Part shown: piece by piece, positions 7,916 through 15,385 of the stretch | How positions within the stretch are numbered: position 1 is the first letter of the stretch | Layout: every line of letters starts with the position of its first letter | The notes under the pieces: model-generated | The model's input: the letters and a program-made list of their open reading frames with translations, nothing else | Database searches by the model: none | Told to the model about the DNA's origin: nothing | Translations under genes and position numbers: made by a program | DNA from: Cloacibacillus sp. | GTDB taxonomy: Bacteria > Synergistota > Synergistia > Synergistales > Synergistaceae | Reading direction: 5' to 3' | Assembly (NCBI RefSeq): GCF_020860125.1 | Contig: NZ_JAJBUX010000093.1 | Span: 1-64,000 of the forward strand | DNA: 64,000 bases

Positions 7916-8701
7916 CTATACGCGCCCGTGGGTAAAGGGGGCGTTCTTCTCCTCTATCAACCGGACGGGAAGTCCCGTCTCGCATTCGATGACGGTCCGC
8001 AGCGCCGGCAAAGAGGCCCGTTCCATCTCGCCGTGGTCGGTACTCACGAGAGAGAGCCCAGCGTCGAGCGCCTCCTGGCGGTGGTGGTAGGCGATATCGG
8101 AGGTGATGAAGCAGTCCGCTCCCAGTGAGAGCGCCGCGGGCCAGAATTCCTGACAGGCGCCGCCGCCAAGCGCGATCCTTCTCAGCAGCCGTTCCCCGTC
8201 GCCGTAAACGGTAAAATTGGCGAGATGCCACCGTTCACTCAATATATCGGAAAGTTCGCCGAGCCTTATGGGAGAGGCAGGATCTCCAACTGCTCCCATT
8301 CCCCAAGCTCCCGACTCCGATGGTGACAGCGGCGCGATATTCTTGAGCCCCAGCAGCGAGGCGAGAGCAAAATTCACGCCCTCGGGTGACGAGTCCCAGT
8401 TGGTATGCGCCGCGTATATCGCGACACCGCCGCGAATCGCGGAGAATACCGTCCGTCCGACGTAGCTGTCGTTCACCACCGATTTCAGCGGGTGAAATAT
8501 AAGCGGATGGTGCGTCACGAGCAGGCCGCAGCCCAGCGCGGAGGCGGCGGAGACCGTATCCGCGGTCGCGTCAAGCGAGAGGGCGATACCGGTCATCTCC
8601 GCGCCGGGGTCGCCCACGGCAAGGCCCGGATTATCCCACGGTTCCGCCCAGCTCTTCGGTATTCTTTTTTCTATTCTGGTTATTATCTCAGAAAGTTTCA
8701 T
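7916..8701 (-). CDS. Nif3-like dinuclear metal centre protein (GTP cyclohydrolase I type 2 family)
   Basis: 261 residues. The early WDNPGLAVGD, the metal-binding LLVTHHPLIFHPLK (His pair) near residue 65 and AAHTNWDSSPEGVNFAL near 100 are the Nif3/YqfO hallmarks; the late STDHGEME motif supplies the last metal ligands. The family forms hexameric toroids with two metals per subunit; its biochemical role is unsettled. It is the first gene of nif3-trpS-scpA-scpB-rluB, with a good promoter just upstream. Confidence 0.9.
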   Translation of the reverse strand: MKLSEIITRIEKRIPKSWAEPWDNPGLAVGDPGAEMTGIALSLDATADTVSAASALGCGLLVTHHPLIFHPLKSVVNDSYVGRTVFSAIRGGVAIYAAHTNWDSSPEGVNFALASLLGLKNIAPLSPSESGAWGMGAVGDPASPIRLGELSDILSERWHLANFTVYGDGERLLRRIALGGGACQEFWPAALSLGADCFITSDIAYHHRQEALDAGLSLVSTDHGEMERASLPALRTVIECETGLPVRLIEEKNAPFTHGRV

Positions 8702-8730
8702 TTCAGCACCCCGTTTCGTTACATCGAATA

Positions 8731-8759
8731 ATTGTATAACAGCCGAGGGGTAACGTCAA
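8731..8759 (-). promoter_or_regulatory. Sigma-70-like promoter for the nif3-trpS-scpAB-rluB operon
   Basis: Read on the minus strand, TTGACG (8759-8754), a 17-nt spacer and TACAAT (8736-8731) match the consensus at five of six positions in each box. Transcription would start near 8724, giving a leader of about 20 nt before ATG 8701. Confidence 0.65.
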
Positions 8760-9048
8760 AGCAAAATGCACCGGGCAGGGCCGACGTATCAAAGAGAGTT
8801 GGACGCGCGTATAAACGCCGATTTCCTGCTGGCGGGAAAGAGAGATAAATTGTGATTTAGCTTCCGTCCTTATAGCCTCCCTGGCCGCCTCTGAGAGGGA
8901 GCCAAAAACCTTTGATAAACTGCTATTTACATCCCACGAAGAAAACCGCTGTTTATCTTCTCTGTCCATTATTGTACGTTTGACCCCATGCCGGTATCCG
9001 CCAAACCTCTCACCGTTCTTTGTCAGCAATGTTCTTTTTTAAAGTAAA
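8760..9048. other. Intergenic stretch without a convincing gene
   Basis: Together with 8702-8759 and the terminator that follows, this is a gene-poor gap of about 410 bases between nif3 and asd. A minus-strand reading frame (ATG 8969 to TGA 8703) encodes 88 residues and stops one base before nif3, but it has no ribosome site and its 3' end contains the nif3 promoter. I see no RNA gene here. Confidence 0.5.
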
Positions 9049-9078
9049 AGTTCGGAGAAAAAAACTCCTCTCCGAACT
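9049..9078 (-). terminator. Rho-independent terminator of the thrC-thrB-lysC-asd operon
   Basis: A perfect 10-bp stem (9049-9058 with 9069-9078) has a 10-nt loop. On the minus strand it is followed by TTTTACTTT, giving a U-rich tail 40 nt downstream of the asd stop codon. Confidence 0.8.
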
Positions 9079-9115
9079 CTCTGTTTGCTATGACTGAATT
9101 CTGCGGCGTGTAATT

Positions 9116-10120
9116 TTAAGCCAACTTCTCCGCGATCTGCACCGCGTTGAGCGCCGCGCCCTTTCTCAGGTTGTCTCCGACGACCCACATCGCGAGCGCG
9201 TTGTCGAGGCCGGTGTCGCGTCTGATGCGGCCGACGCAGACGTCGTCTTTGCCCGCCGTATCGACTAGCAGCGGGTATTCAGCATTTTTCGGATCGTCGC
9301 GCACGACGACGCCGGGGGCTCTGCTCAGTATATCGCGCGCCTCGGCGGGGCTGAGAGGACGCTCAAACTGCGCCGTTACGCTTTCGCCGTGGCAGCGGAA
9401 GATGGGAACGCGCACAGTGATGCCGCTGACGCGCAGATCGGGGATGTGCATGATCTTGCGCGATTCGTTGACCATCTTCCACTCCTCCTCGGAGATGCCT
9501 TCGTCGTCGAACGCCCCGATATGCGGCAGGAGGTTGAAGGCGATGCTGTGCGGATAGACGTCGTCCTTATATTCCTCGCCTTTGATCGCCGCCTTCGCGC
9601 CGTCGCGCAGCGACTCGATCGCCGCTTTGCCGGTACCGGCGACCGACTGATAGGTGCTGATGTTGATGTATTTAAGCCCCGCCGCCTGGTGGAGCGGATA
9701 GAGGACGACGACCGCCTGTATCGTCGAACAGTTAGGGTTAGCGATGATCCCCTTGTTCTTCGCCATTGAGACGTCGGCGGCGTTTATCTCGGGAACGATG
9801 AGCGGCACTTCGGGGTCCATGCGCCAGGCGGAGCTGTTGTCAATGACGACCGCGCCGCTCGCCGCGGCGACGGGGGCCCACTGCTTGGAGGTCTTGCCTC
9901 CCGCCGAAAAGAGCGCGATGTCTACGCCCTTGAACGAATCTTCGCCGACCGCCTGCACCGTTATCTCCTCACCGTTGAAGACGACCTTTTTGCCAGCAGA
10001 GCGCGGCGAGGCGAGCGGGACAAGCTCGGAGACGGGGAATTTACGCTGTTCCAGCGTGTAGAGCATTTCGCGCCCGACGAGCCCCGTCGCGCCGAGCACC
10101 GCCACTCTCTTGCCGCTCAT
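9116..10120 (-). CDS. asd: Aspartate-semialdehyde dehydrogenase
   Basis: 334 residues. The N-terminal NADP-binding loop VAVLGATGLVGREML and the catalytic motif NPNCSTIQ (Cys131) identify Asd, which reduces aspartyl phosphate to the semialdehyde used for lysine/diaminopimelate, threonine and methionine synthesis. The late RIRRD and HGESV motifs complete the active site. Its ATG overlaps the lysC stop by one base (TAATG). Last gene of a T-box controlled operon. Confidence 0.96.
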   Translation of the reverse strand: MSGKRVAVLGATGLVGREMLYTLEQRKFPVSELVPLASPRSAGKKVVFNGEEITVQAVGEDSFKGVDIALFSAGGKTSKQWAPVAAASGAVVIDNSSAWRMDPEVPLIVPEINAADVSMAKNKGIIANPNCSTIQAVVVLYPLHQAAGLKYINISTYQSVAGTGKAAIESLRDGAKAAIKGEEYKDDVYPHSIAFNLLPHIGAFDDEGISEEEWKMVNESRKIMHIPDLRVSGITVRVPIFRCHGESVTAQFERPLSPAEARDILSRAPGVVVRDDPKNAEYPLLVDTAGKDDVCVGRIRRDTGLDNALAMWVVGDNLRKGAALNAVQIAEKLA

Positions 10121-11361
10121 TAGAAGGCCACCTCGTCGATGAAGTGGTCGTGCAGTTCGCGTACCGCGTCGTCCGCGCGTGAACTGCCGACGACGCAGGT
10201 GATGGCCAACGCCGTGGAGGCGATCATCTCAATATTTATTCCCGCCTCGGCGAGGATGTTAAACATCTTCGAGGGAATCTCGGGGTGGTTCGCAATGCCC
10301 GCGCCGACGATGGAGACACGCGCGATCTCCGTATCAAAGGAGACGCCCTGCGCGTCTATCTCGCGGCAGAGTTCGCGGCAGACCTGGCTCGCAACCTCGA
10401 GGCTCGTCTTTTTGACGAGGAAGCCGATATCGTTGACGCCGCCGCGCATGTAGTTCTGGATGATCATCTCCGCGCCAACACCCTTTTCCGCGAGGTTCGC
10501 GAAGAGACGCGCCGCGATGCCGGGGATGTCGGGCACCCCGAGAAGCACCACCTTCGCTACCTTCATATCCTGTATGACTACCTTTATAATAAGTCCCTCT
10601 GTTACCGGATTGCTCATTACCCATGTACCCTCCTCTTCCACAAAGCTTGAACCGACATAAAGCGGTATTTCATAGCGCGCCGCCATCTCGACGCTGCGTG
10701 CCTGGAGCACCTTCGCACCCTGCACCGCCATCTCCATGCACTCGTCAAAGCCCAGCTGCGACAGCTTCTTGGGATTCTTCACGATGCGGGGATCGCCAGT
10801 CATGATCCCGGTGACGTCCTTGAGCAGCTGGCAGGAGTCCGCGCCGAGCGAAGCCGCGAGCGCGACCGCCGAAAGGTCGGAGCCTCCGCGCCCGAGCGTG
10901 ATGACGTCGCCGTTGTCGGTGATCGCCTGAAAGCCGGTGATGACGGCGACGGAGCCCTCGTTGATCGTCTTTTCGATGGCGTCGGGCTCTATACGGTAGA
11001 TACGCCCCTCCATCGGGAAGCCCTTAGCCCTGATGCCGGCCTGGAGGGCGGTAAACGACTGCGCGGGGATTCCGTACTGTTTCAGCGCGAGCGCCAGCAG
11101 CGCCACGCTCTGCTGTTCGCCGGTGGCGAGCAGCTGGTCCATCTCGCGGCCGTCTTTTTCCGTCGCGACGTCGCTCGCGAGCGCCAACAGCTCATCAGTC
11201 ATGTTTCCCATCGCCGAGACGACGACGGCGACGCGGAAACCCTTATCGCGGATCTTTTTTACGATCTGCGCGACATGCCTCATCCTCTCGGAATCGGCGA
11301 CCGACGAACCGCCGAATTTAAGCACTGTGAGCGGTAATTTTTCCCATTCCATTATCTGCAC
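10120..11361 (-). CDS. lysC: Aspartate kinase
   Basis: 413 residues, the usual length of the monofunctional class with a short regulatory region. The kinase domain begins with LKFGGSSVADSERM and contains TLGRGGSDLSAVALAASLGAD near residues 155-175; two ACT domains fill about 265-413 and should bind feedback effectors (lysine and/or threonine). It phosphorylates aspartate, the first step of the pathway. Asd follows directly in the TAATG arrangement, and thrB overlaps its start by 10 nt. Alternative start: the ATG at codon 4. Confidence 0.96.
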   Translation of the reverse strand: MQIMEWEKLPLTVLKFGGSSVADSERMRHVAQIVKKIRDKGFRVAVVVSAMGNMTDELLALASDVATEKDGREMDQLLATGEQQSVALLALALKQYGIPAQSFTALQAGIRAKGFPMEGRIYRIEPDAIEKTINEGSVAVITGFQAITDNGDVITLGRGGSDLSAVALAASLGADSCQLLKDVTGIMTGDPRIVKNPKKLSQLGFDECMEMAVQGAKVLQARSVEMAARYEIPLYVGSSFVEEEGTWVMSNPVTEGLIIKVVIQDMKVAKVVLLGVPDIPGIAARLFANLAEKGVGAEMIIQNYMRGGVNDIGFLVKKTSLEVASQVCRELCREIDAQGVSFDTEIARVSIVGAGIANHPEIPSKMFNILAEAGINIEMIASTALAITCVVGSSRADDAVRELHDHFIDEVAF

Positions 11362-12380
11362 CCCCCGGCTTTGTCCGCGGTACCCGGTTCACATGAGCAA
11401 ACGTCGGTATTTCCTTTAGGGGACAAACCTGCGGCGGCTGCCAGAGCCTCCGCAAGCTCCATGCTGACGTCGACGCGCGCGCCCTGGGCGCTTCCGTCAA
11501 GGACGAAGAACTGCGAACGCACGCCGTATTCGGTGAAGGTGCGGCACATCGCCTCCGCGACGCGCTGGGTCGTTCCCTTGACGAGCGCGATGACGCTGGG
11601 GCCGGAACCGCTGATCGCAACGCTGAGGCATTCGGGCAGCGCCTCGACGCGCGAGAAGATAACCTCGCCGCCCGAGAAAAGTTTACTGCGGTAGGGCTGA
11701 TGGAGCTTGTCGTCCATCCCCCATTTAAGATAGTCCCACTTGCCGGTGGCCCAGGCCGCCGTGAGCAGCGCCGCGCGCCCGACGTTGAAGACCGCGTCTC
11801 CGAAGGGGACCTCTTTGGGCAGCGCCTTGCGCGCATCCGAGGTTTTGACGCGTTCGTCGGGAACTGCGACGACGCATAACACCTCCGGCGGCAGCGCCGG
11901 CAGGTTGACGTAGCGCAGATCCTGTCCGTCCCAGCAGCTCACGACCATGCCGCCAAGATAGCAGGGGGCGACGTTGTCGGGATGGCCCTCGACGACGGTC
12001 ATCGCGCGCAGCAGCTCGTCCTCGTCGGCCTCGTAGCCGGTGAGGTATTTGGCGATGAGCACGCCCGCGACGACGGCGCCCGCCGAACTTCCTAAGCCGC
12101 GGCAGAGCGGGATGATGTTGTGACACCAGAGCGAGAAGCCCGGCCCCTTCACCTTCCAGCGTTCGCATGTATCCTCATAGGCTTTGACGACGAGGTTCGC
12201 CTTCGGCGAAGACAGCTCACGGCTGCCCTCGCCATGCGCCTCGACCTCGTATTCACCCGCGGGGCGCAGCTCTATGACCTTAAATATATTGTAGAGGGAG
12301 ACCGCCATCCCGATCGCGTCGAAGCCGGAACCGAGGTTCGCGCTGGTGGCGGGCACCCGTAATGTTATGAGAGGGTTCAC
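11352..12380 (-). CDS. thrB: Homoserine kinase
   Basis: 342 residues, GHMP kinase fold. The N-terminal VPATSANLGSGFDAIGMA and the ATP-binding PLCRGLGSSAGAVVAG (near residue 92) are typical of ThrB; AISGSGPSVIAL near 266 is the C-terminal GHMP motif. It phosphorylates homoserine for ThrC. The C-terminus is about 35 residues longer than in short family members, with a cysteine- and glycine-containing tail that overlaps the lysC start. Its ATG overlaps the thrC stop in the 4-nt ATGA form. Confidence 0.95.
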   Translation of the reverse strand: MNPLITLRVPATSANLGSGFDAIGMAVSLYNIFKVIELRPAGEYEVEAHGEGSRELSSPKANLVVKAYEDTCERWKVKGPGFSLWCHNIIPLCRGLGSSAGAVVAGVLIAKYLTGYEADEDELLRAMTVVEGHPDNVAPCYLGGMVVSCWDGQDLRYVNLPALPPEVLCVVAVPDERVKTSDARKALPKEVPFGDAVFNVGRAALLTAAWATGKWDYLKWGMDDKLHQPYRSKLFSGGEVIFSRVEALPECLSVAISGSGPSVIALVKGTTQRVAEAMCRTFTEYGVRSQFFVLDGSAQGARVDVSMELAEALAAAAGLSPKGNTDVCSCEPGTADKAGGCR

Positions 12381-13417
12381 CTCTTCATCACCTCCAGAAG
12401 TTCTTCAAGGCTGTCGCCTATCTCTATCGGACGTCCAACCTGCGACATCGCGGTGTCTGGATCTTTGAGGCCGTTGCCGGTGAGAATCATCACCACGGTG
12501 ATGCCCTGCGGCAGCCGCCCCTCCTTCTTGAGCTTCACAAGCCCCGCGAGCGGGGCGCAGGAGGCCGGCTCGGCGAATACGCCCCCCTTTGAAGAGAGCA
12601 GCAACTGGGCGGCAAGTATCTCTTCGTCGGTAACGGAGTTGAATTCGCCCGCCGACTGCGTGACAGCCTCCTTCGCGAGGTGGGCGCTGACGGGGTTGCC
12701 GATACGGATCGCCGTCGCCACCGTCTCGGGATTCGGGCAGGGTTCGCCCGTCACGAGCGGCGCCGCCCCCGCCGCCTGGAAGCCCATCATGCGCGGCAGT
12801 TTATCTATCTTTCCCAATTCCTGATACTGTCGGTAACCGGCCCAGTAGGCGCTGATATTTCCCGCGTTGCCGACGGGGATCGCGTGCCAGTCGGGGGCCC
12901 TGCCGAGCGATTCGCAGATCTCCCAGGCTCCGCTTCGCTGACCCCAGAGACGATAGGGGTTCACAGAGTTGACGATCGCGTAGCCCTCCTTTTCGGCGGC
13001 CTCGCGCGCCATCTCCAGCGCGTGGTCAAAGTTGCCGTTGACGGCGATAACCGTGGCCCCGTACATTAGGGCCTGCGCGAGCTTTCCGAGCGCGACCTTT
13101 CCCGCCGGAAGCAGGACGAAGCATGGCACGTTCGCGGCGGCGGCATAGGCCGCGGCGGAGGCGGAGGTGTTTCCCGTGGAGGCGCATACAAGGGCCTTCG
13201 CGCCGCCCTCAAGGGCCTTCGCAACGGCCATGACCATACCTCGGTCTTTGAATGAACCGGAGGGGTTGCAGCCCTCAAGTTTTGCCCAAAGCTCTATACC
13301 AAGCAGTTTGCTGATATTGTCAAGACGAACAAGCGGCGTCGAACCTTCGCCCAGCGTCAGCTTCGGCGTCTTTTCAGTCACCGGCAGCAGCTCCGAATAT
13401 CTTTCAATTACTCCCAT
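12377..13417 (-). CDS. thrC: Threonine synthase
   Basis: 346 residues from ATG 13417, preceded by AGGAGGAAAC. An upstream reading to 13594 would run through the T-box terminator and is not coding. GSFKDRGM places the PLP lysine at residue 57; CASTGNTSASAAAYA near 90 is the phosphate-binding loop. The enzyme converts O-phosphohomoserine to threonine. First gene of thrC-thrB-lysC-asd, so uncharged tRNA-Thr sensed by the leader would raise the whole branch. Confidence 0.95.
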   Translation of the reverse strand: MGVIERYSELLPVTEKTPKLTLGEGSTPLVRLDNISKLLGIELWAKLEGCNPSGSFKDRGMVMAVAKALEGGAKALVCASTGNTSASAAAYAAAANVPCFVLLPAGKVALGKLAQALMYGATVIAVNGNFDHALEMAREAAEKEGYAIVNSVNPYRLWGQRSGAWEICESLGRAPDWHAIPVGNAGNISAYWAGYRQYQELGKIDKLPRMMGFQAAGAAPLVTGEPCPNPETVATAIRIGNPVSAHLAKEAVTQSAGEFNSVTDEEILAAQLLLSSKGGVFAEPASCAPLAGLVKLKKEGRLPQGITVVMILTGNGLKDPDTAMSQVGRPIEIGDSLEELLEVMKR

Positions 13418-13444
13418 GATGTTTCCTCCTTTTATGCACTTCGC

Positions 13445-13723
13445 GCAAGTATAAAAATTGCCGCCTCCGTACCGGCAGTACAGGAGGCGGCATAATAAAC
13501 GGCGTCGCGGTTCCACTCCATTCGGCCGCGCAAGGACGGCCCTCGTCTGCGCTGTACAGGGCGCACCCTGACGCCTTATCGGCACTGACACCACTTCGGC
13601 ATCCGCTCAGGGGTGGTCTTCGAATCCATACCGGCAAAGATCTTTCAGCAATTCGATCTTCTCTCTGTGGAGGTGATGAACTTTACTATCCCCATCATCG
13701 CATCGTGATTATTAAGTTCGTTG
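13445..13723 (-). promoter_or_regulatory. T-box leader (tRNA-Thr sensing) upstream of thrC
   Basis: On the minus strand the leader shows the T-box parts in order: Stem I with AGTA on its 5' side and the specifier loop GAAG-ACC-A on its 3' side (ACC at 13617-13615, a threonine codon) closed by GGGG/CCCC; a distal AGAGAG and GCTGAAAG element; the antiterminator box AGTGGAACCGCG (13517-13506); and a terminator stem (13491-13483 with 13468-13460) followed by AATTTTT. Uncharged tRNA-Thr with a GGU anticodon should favour antitermination and turn on thrCB-lysC-asd. The ends are approximate. Confidence 0.9.
13455..13491 (-). terminator. T-box regulatory terminator
   Basis: A 9-bp GC-rich stem (GCCGCCTCC with GGAGGCGGC) extended by a GTAC pair inside, then a U-run at 13459-13455. 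It competes with the antiterminator that contains the AGTGGAACCGCG element. Confidence 0.85.
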
Positions 13724-13729
13724 GTGGAA

Positions 13730-13758
13730 TTTATACTACTCATTAAGCAAATTGTCAA
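13730..13758 (-). promoter_or_regulatory. Promoter of the T-box/thrC operon
   Basis: On the minus strand TTGACA (13758-13753) and TATAAA (13735-13730) are spaced by 17 nt, a near-perfect sigma-70 promoter. The start would be near 13723. Confidence 0.8.
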
Positions 13759-13772
13759 GCATATTTTTATGT

Positions 13773-13801
13773 TTGATATTTTTCCCGCTTTCTGTTAGAA
13801 T
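13773..13801 (+). promoter_or_regulatory. Promoter of greA
   Basis: TTGATA (13773-13778), a 17-nt spacer and TAGAAT (13796-13801) lie 42 nt before the greA start, back to back with the thrC operon promoter. Confidence 0.7.
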
Positions 13802-13843
13802 TTACAAGAATTTAGAGACACTTCTTATTTAGGTGGGATATCA

Positions 13844-14332
13844 ATGGCTAAAGCGGCAGACGATAAAGTGGTAATGACTCGGGACGGCTATGAAAAGCTG
13901 AAAGCGGAACTCGTTTCCCTCCGCGGTGACGGACGTGCGGAGATAGCCGCAAAACTCGAAGAGGCGCGCACTTTCGGCGATCTCAGCGAAAACGCGGAAT
14001 ACCACGCGGCAAAGGAAGAGCAGGAAAAGCTTGAGAACCGCGTGCTCCAGCTGGAGTACCAGCTCAGCAAGGCGCAGATAGTGGAGACCGCGGATATCGA
14101 CACCAGCATCGTCAGCCTAGGCACTACGGTGACGCTCGCGGACCTCGATCTCAAAAAGACCTTCGTATATACGCTAGTGGGCACAGAAGAGGCGGACATT
14201 AAGGATAACCGCATCTCCGCGGCAAGCCCCGTCGGCAAGGCCGTGATGGGCAAACGCGCCGACGATGAGGTGATGGTTAGGACCCCCCGCGGCATCCGCC
14301 ATCTCAAGGTCGTCAAGATTCAGCTGAAGTAG
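13844..14332 (+). CDS. greA: Transcription elongation factor GreA
   Basis: 162 residues, the normal length. An N-terminal antiparallel coiled coil (about 1-78) carries the acidic tip (ARTFGDLSENAEYHAAKEEQ), whose acidic residues enter the RNA polymerase secondary channel to stimulate cleavage of backtracked RNA. The C-terminal FKBP-like domain ends with SPVGKAVMGKRADDEV. AGGTGGG precedes the ATG. Single gene with its own promoter and a terminator. Confidence 0.96.
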   Translation: MAKAADDKVVMTRDGYEKLKAELVSLRGDGRAEIAAKLEEARTFGDLSENAEYHAAKEEQEKLENRVLQLEYQLSKAQIVETADIDTSIVSLGTTVTLADLDLKKTFVYTLVGTEEADIKDNRISAASPVGKAVMGKRADDEVMVRTPRGIRHLKVVKIQLK

Positions 14333-14352
14333 CGTTCCGAAAGAGAAAGACC

Positions 14353-14390
14353 AAGAGCCTGCGCGATAATTTCACGCAGGCTCTTTTCTC
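14353..14390 (+). terminator. Terminator between convergent greA and ddl
   Basis: A perfect 11-bp stem (14353-14363 with 14375-14385) with an 11-nt loop, followed by TTCTC. The A-rich left side may also let it act on the minus strand for ddl. Confidence 0.8.
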
Positions 14391-14416
14391 GTTTCAGGAA
14401 TATTTTCTGATTCTCC

Positions 14417-15355
14417 TTATCCCCGGTCGATAGCGAATGAAAATCGGCTCACTTCGTCAAGAAACTCGCCGAAAGACAGGCCGTAGGCCTTCGCCGACTT
14501 CGGCACAAGGCTCGTCGCGGTCATTCCAGGCGCGGTATTGACCTCAAGAACGTAGAGGTCACCCTCCGGCGTGACGCGGAAATCAACACGGCTGTACGAA
14601 CGGCAGCCAAGCGACCTGTGCGCTATCACGGCGAGGGCCGCCAACCTGTCGTTGGTCTCCGCCGAAAGGTCGGAGGGGCAGATATACTCCGTACAACCGG
14701 AAGTATATTTATTTTTGTAGTCATAGAAGCCGCTCCTCGGTTTGATGTGTATCGCAGGCAGCGCGAATATCCCTCCGCCGAGACTCTCCATCACCGGCAC
14801 CGTAGCCTCTTCACCCTCGATGAACTCCTCGACGAGCGCCTTCGGCTCCGACTGCCAGGCAAGTTCCAGCGCCGCGCCGTATCCGGCGATATCGGAGAGG
14901 ATGGTTACGCCGACGGTGCTTCCGCCGCCGTTCGGCTTCACGATTATCTTACCGTATCTGCGAAGATATTCCTCCGCCTGTCCGCGCCCCTCTTCCCCGC
15001 GCGTGGCGATGAAGCCGCTGGGTACCTGCAGGCCGGCGTTGGCAAAGATGAGCTTCGCGGCCGTCTTGTCCATCGAGAGCATACATGCCTCCGGACCGGA
15101 ACCGGTATATGGGATGCCGAAGGCCTCCAGGACCGCCTGTATCCTTCCGTCCTCGCCCCAGCCGCCGTGGAGGGCGATAAAGACGCCGTCAGCCTTATAG
15201 CCGGGCCAGTTTTTGACAAATTCGCTTATGGAGGTGATATCGCAGAGTTCGGCCTCGTAACCGAAATCCGCAAGCGCTTTGGCGACAGCCGCCCCCGAGT
15301 TCAGCGAAACCTCGCGCTCCGGGCTCACGCCGCCGCACAATACGACTGCTTTCAT
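14417..15355 (-). CDS. ddl: D-alanine--D-alanine ligase
   Basis: 312 residues, ATP-grasp ligase joining two D-alanines for peptidoglycan. The N-terminal GGVSPEREVSLNSG, the ALHGGWGEDG substrate motif, the PNGGGSTVGV loop and the C-terminal VLEVNTAPGMTATSLVPKSA are all present. It follows lptD by 30 nt at the 3' end of a long envelope-gene run. The ribosome site is weak (AGGA about 13 nt upstream), so expression may depend on coupling. Confidence 0.95.
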   Translation of the reverse strand: MKAVVLCGGVSPEREVSLNSGAAVAKALADFGYEAELCDITSISEFVKNWPGYKADGVFIALHGGWGEDGRIQAVLEAFGIPYTGSGPEACMLSMDKTAAKLIFANAGLQVPSGFIATRGEEGRGQAEEYLRRYGKIIVKPNGGGSTVGVTILSDIAGYGAALELAWQSEPKALVEEFIEGEEATVPVMESLGGGIFALPAIHIKPRSGFYDYKNKYTSGCTEYICPSDLSAETNDRLAALAVIAHRSLGCRSYSRVDFRVTPEGDLYVLEVNTAPGMTATSLVPKSAKAYGLSFGEFLDEVSRFSFAIDRG

Positions 15356-15385
15356 GATCGTTGCTGCTTCCTCTCACTGTAAATT

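Noticed and set aside
8703..8969. 88-codon minus-strand frame ending one base before nif3
   Set aside because: No ribosome site, no family, and its last third contains a near-consensus promoter for nif3; kept only as a note on the gap.
13418..13594. Longer N-terminus for threonine synthase
   Set aside because: This DNA is the T-box antiterminator/terminator region, and threonine synthases begin near ATG 13417.
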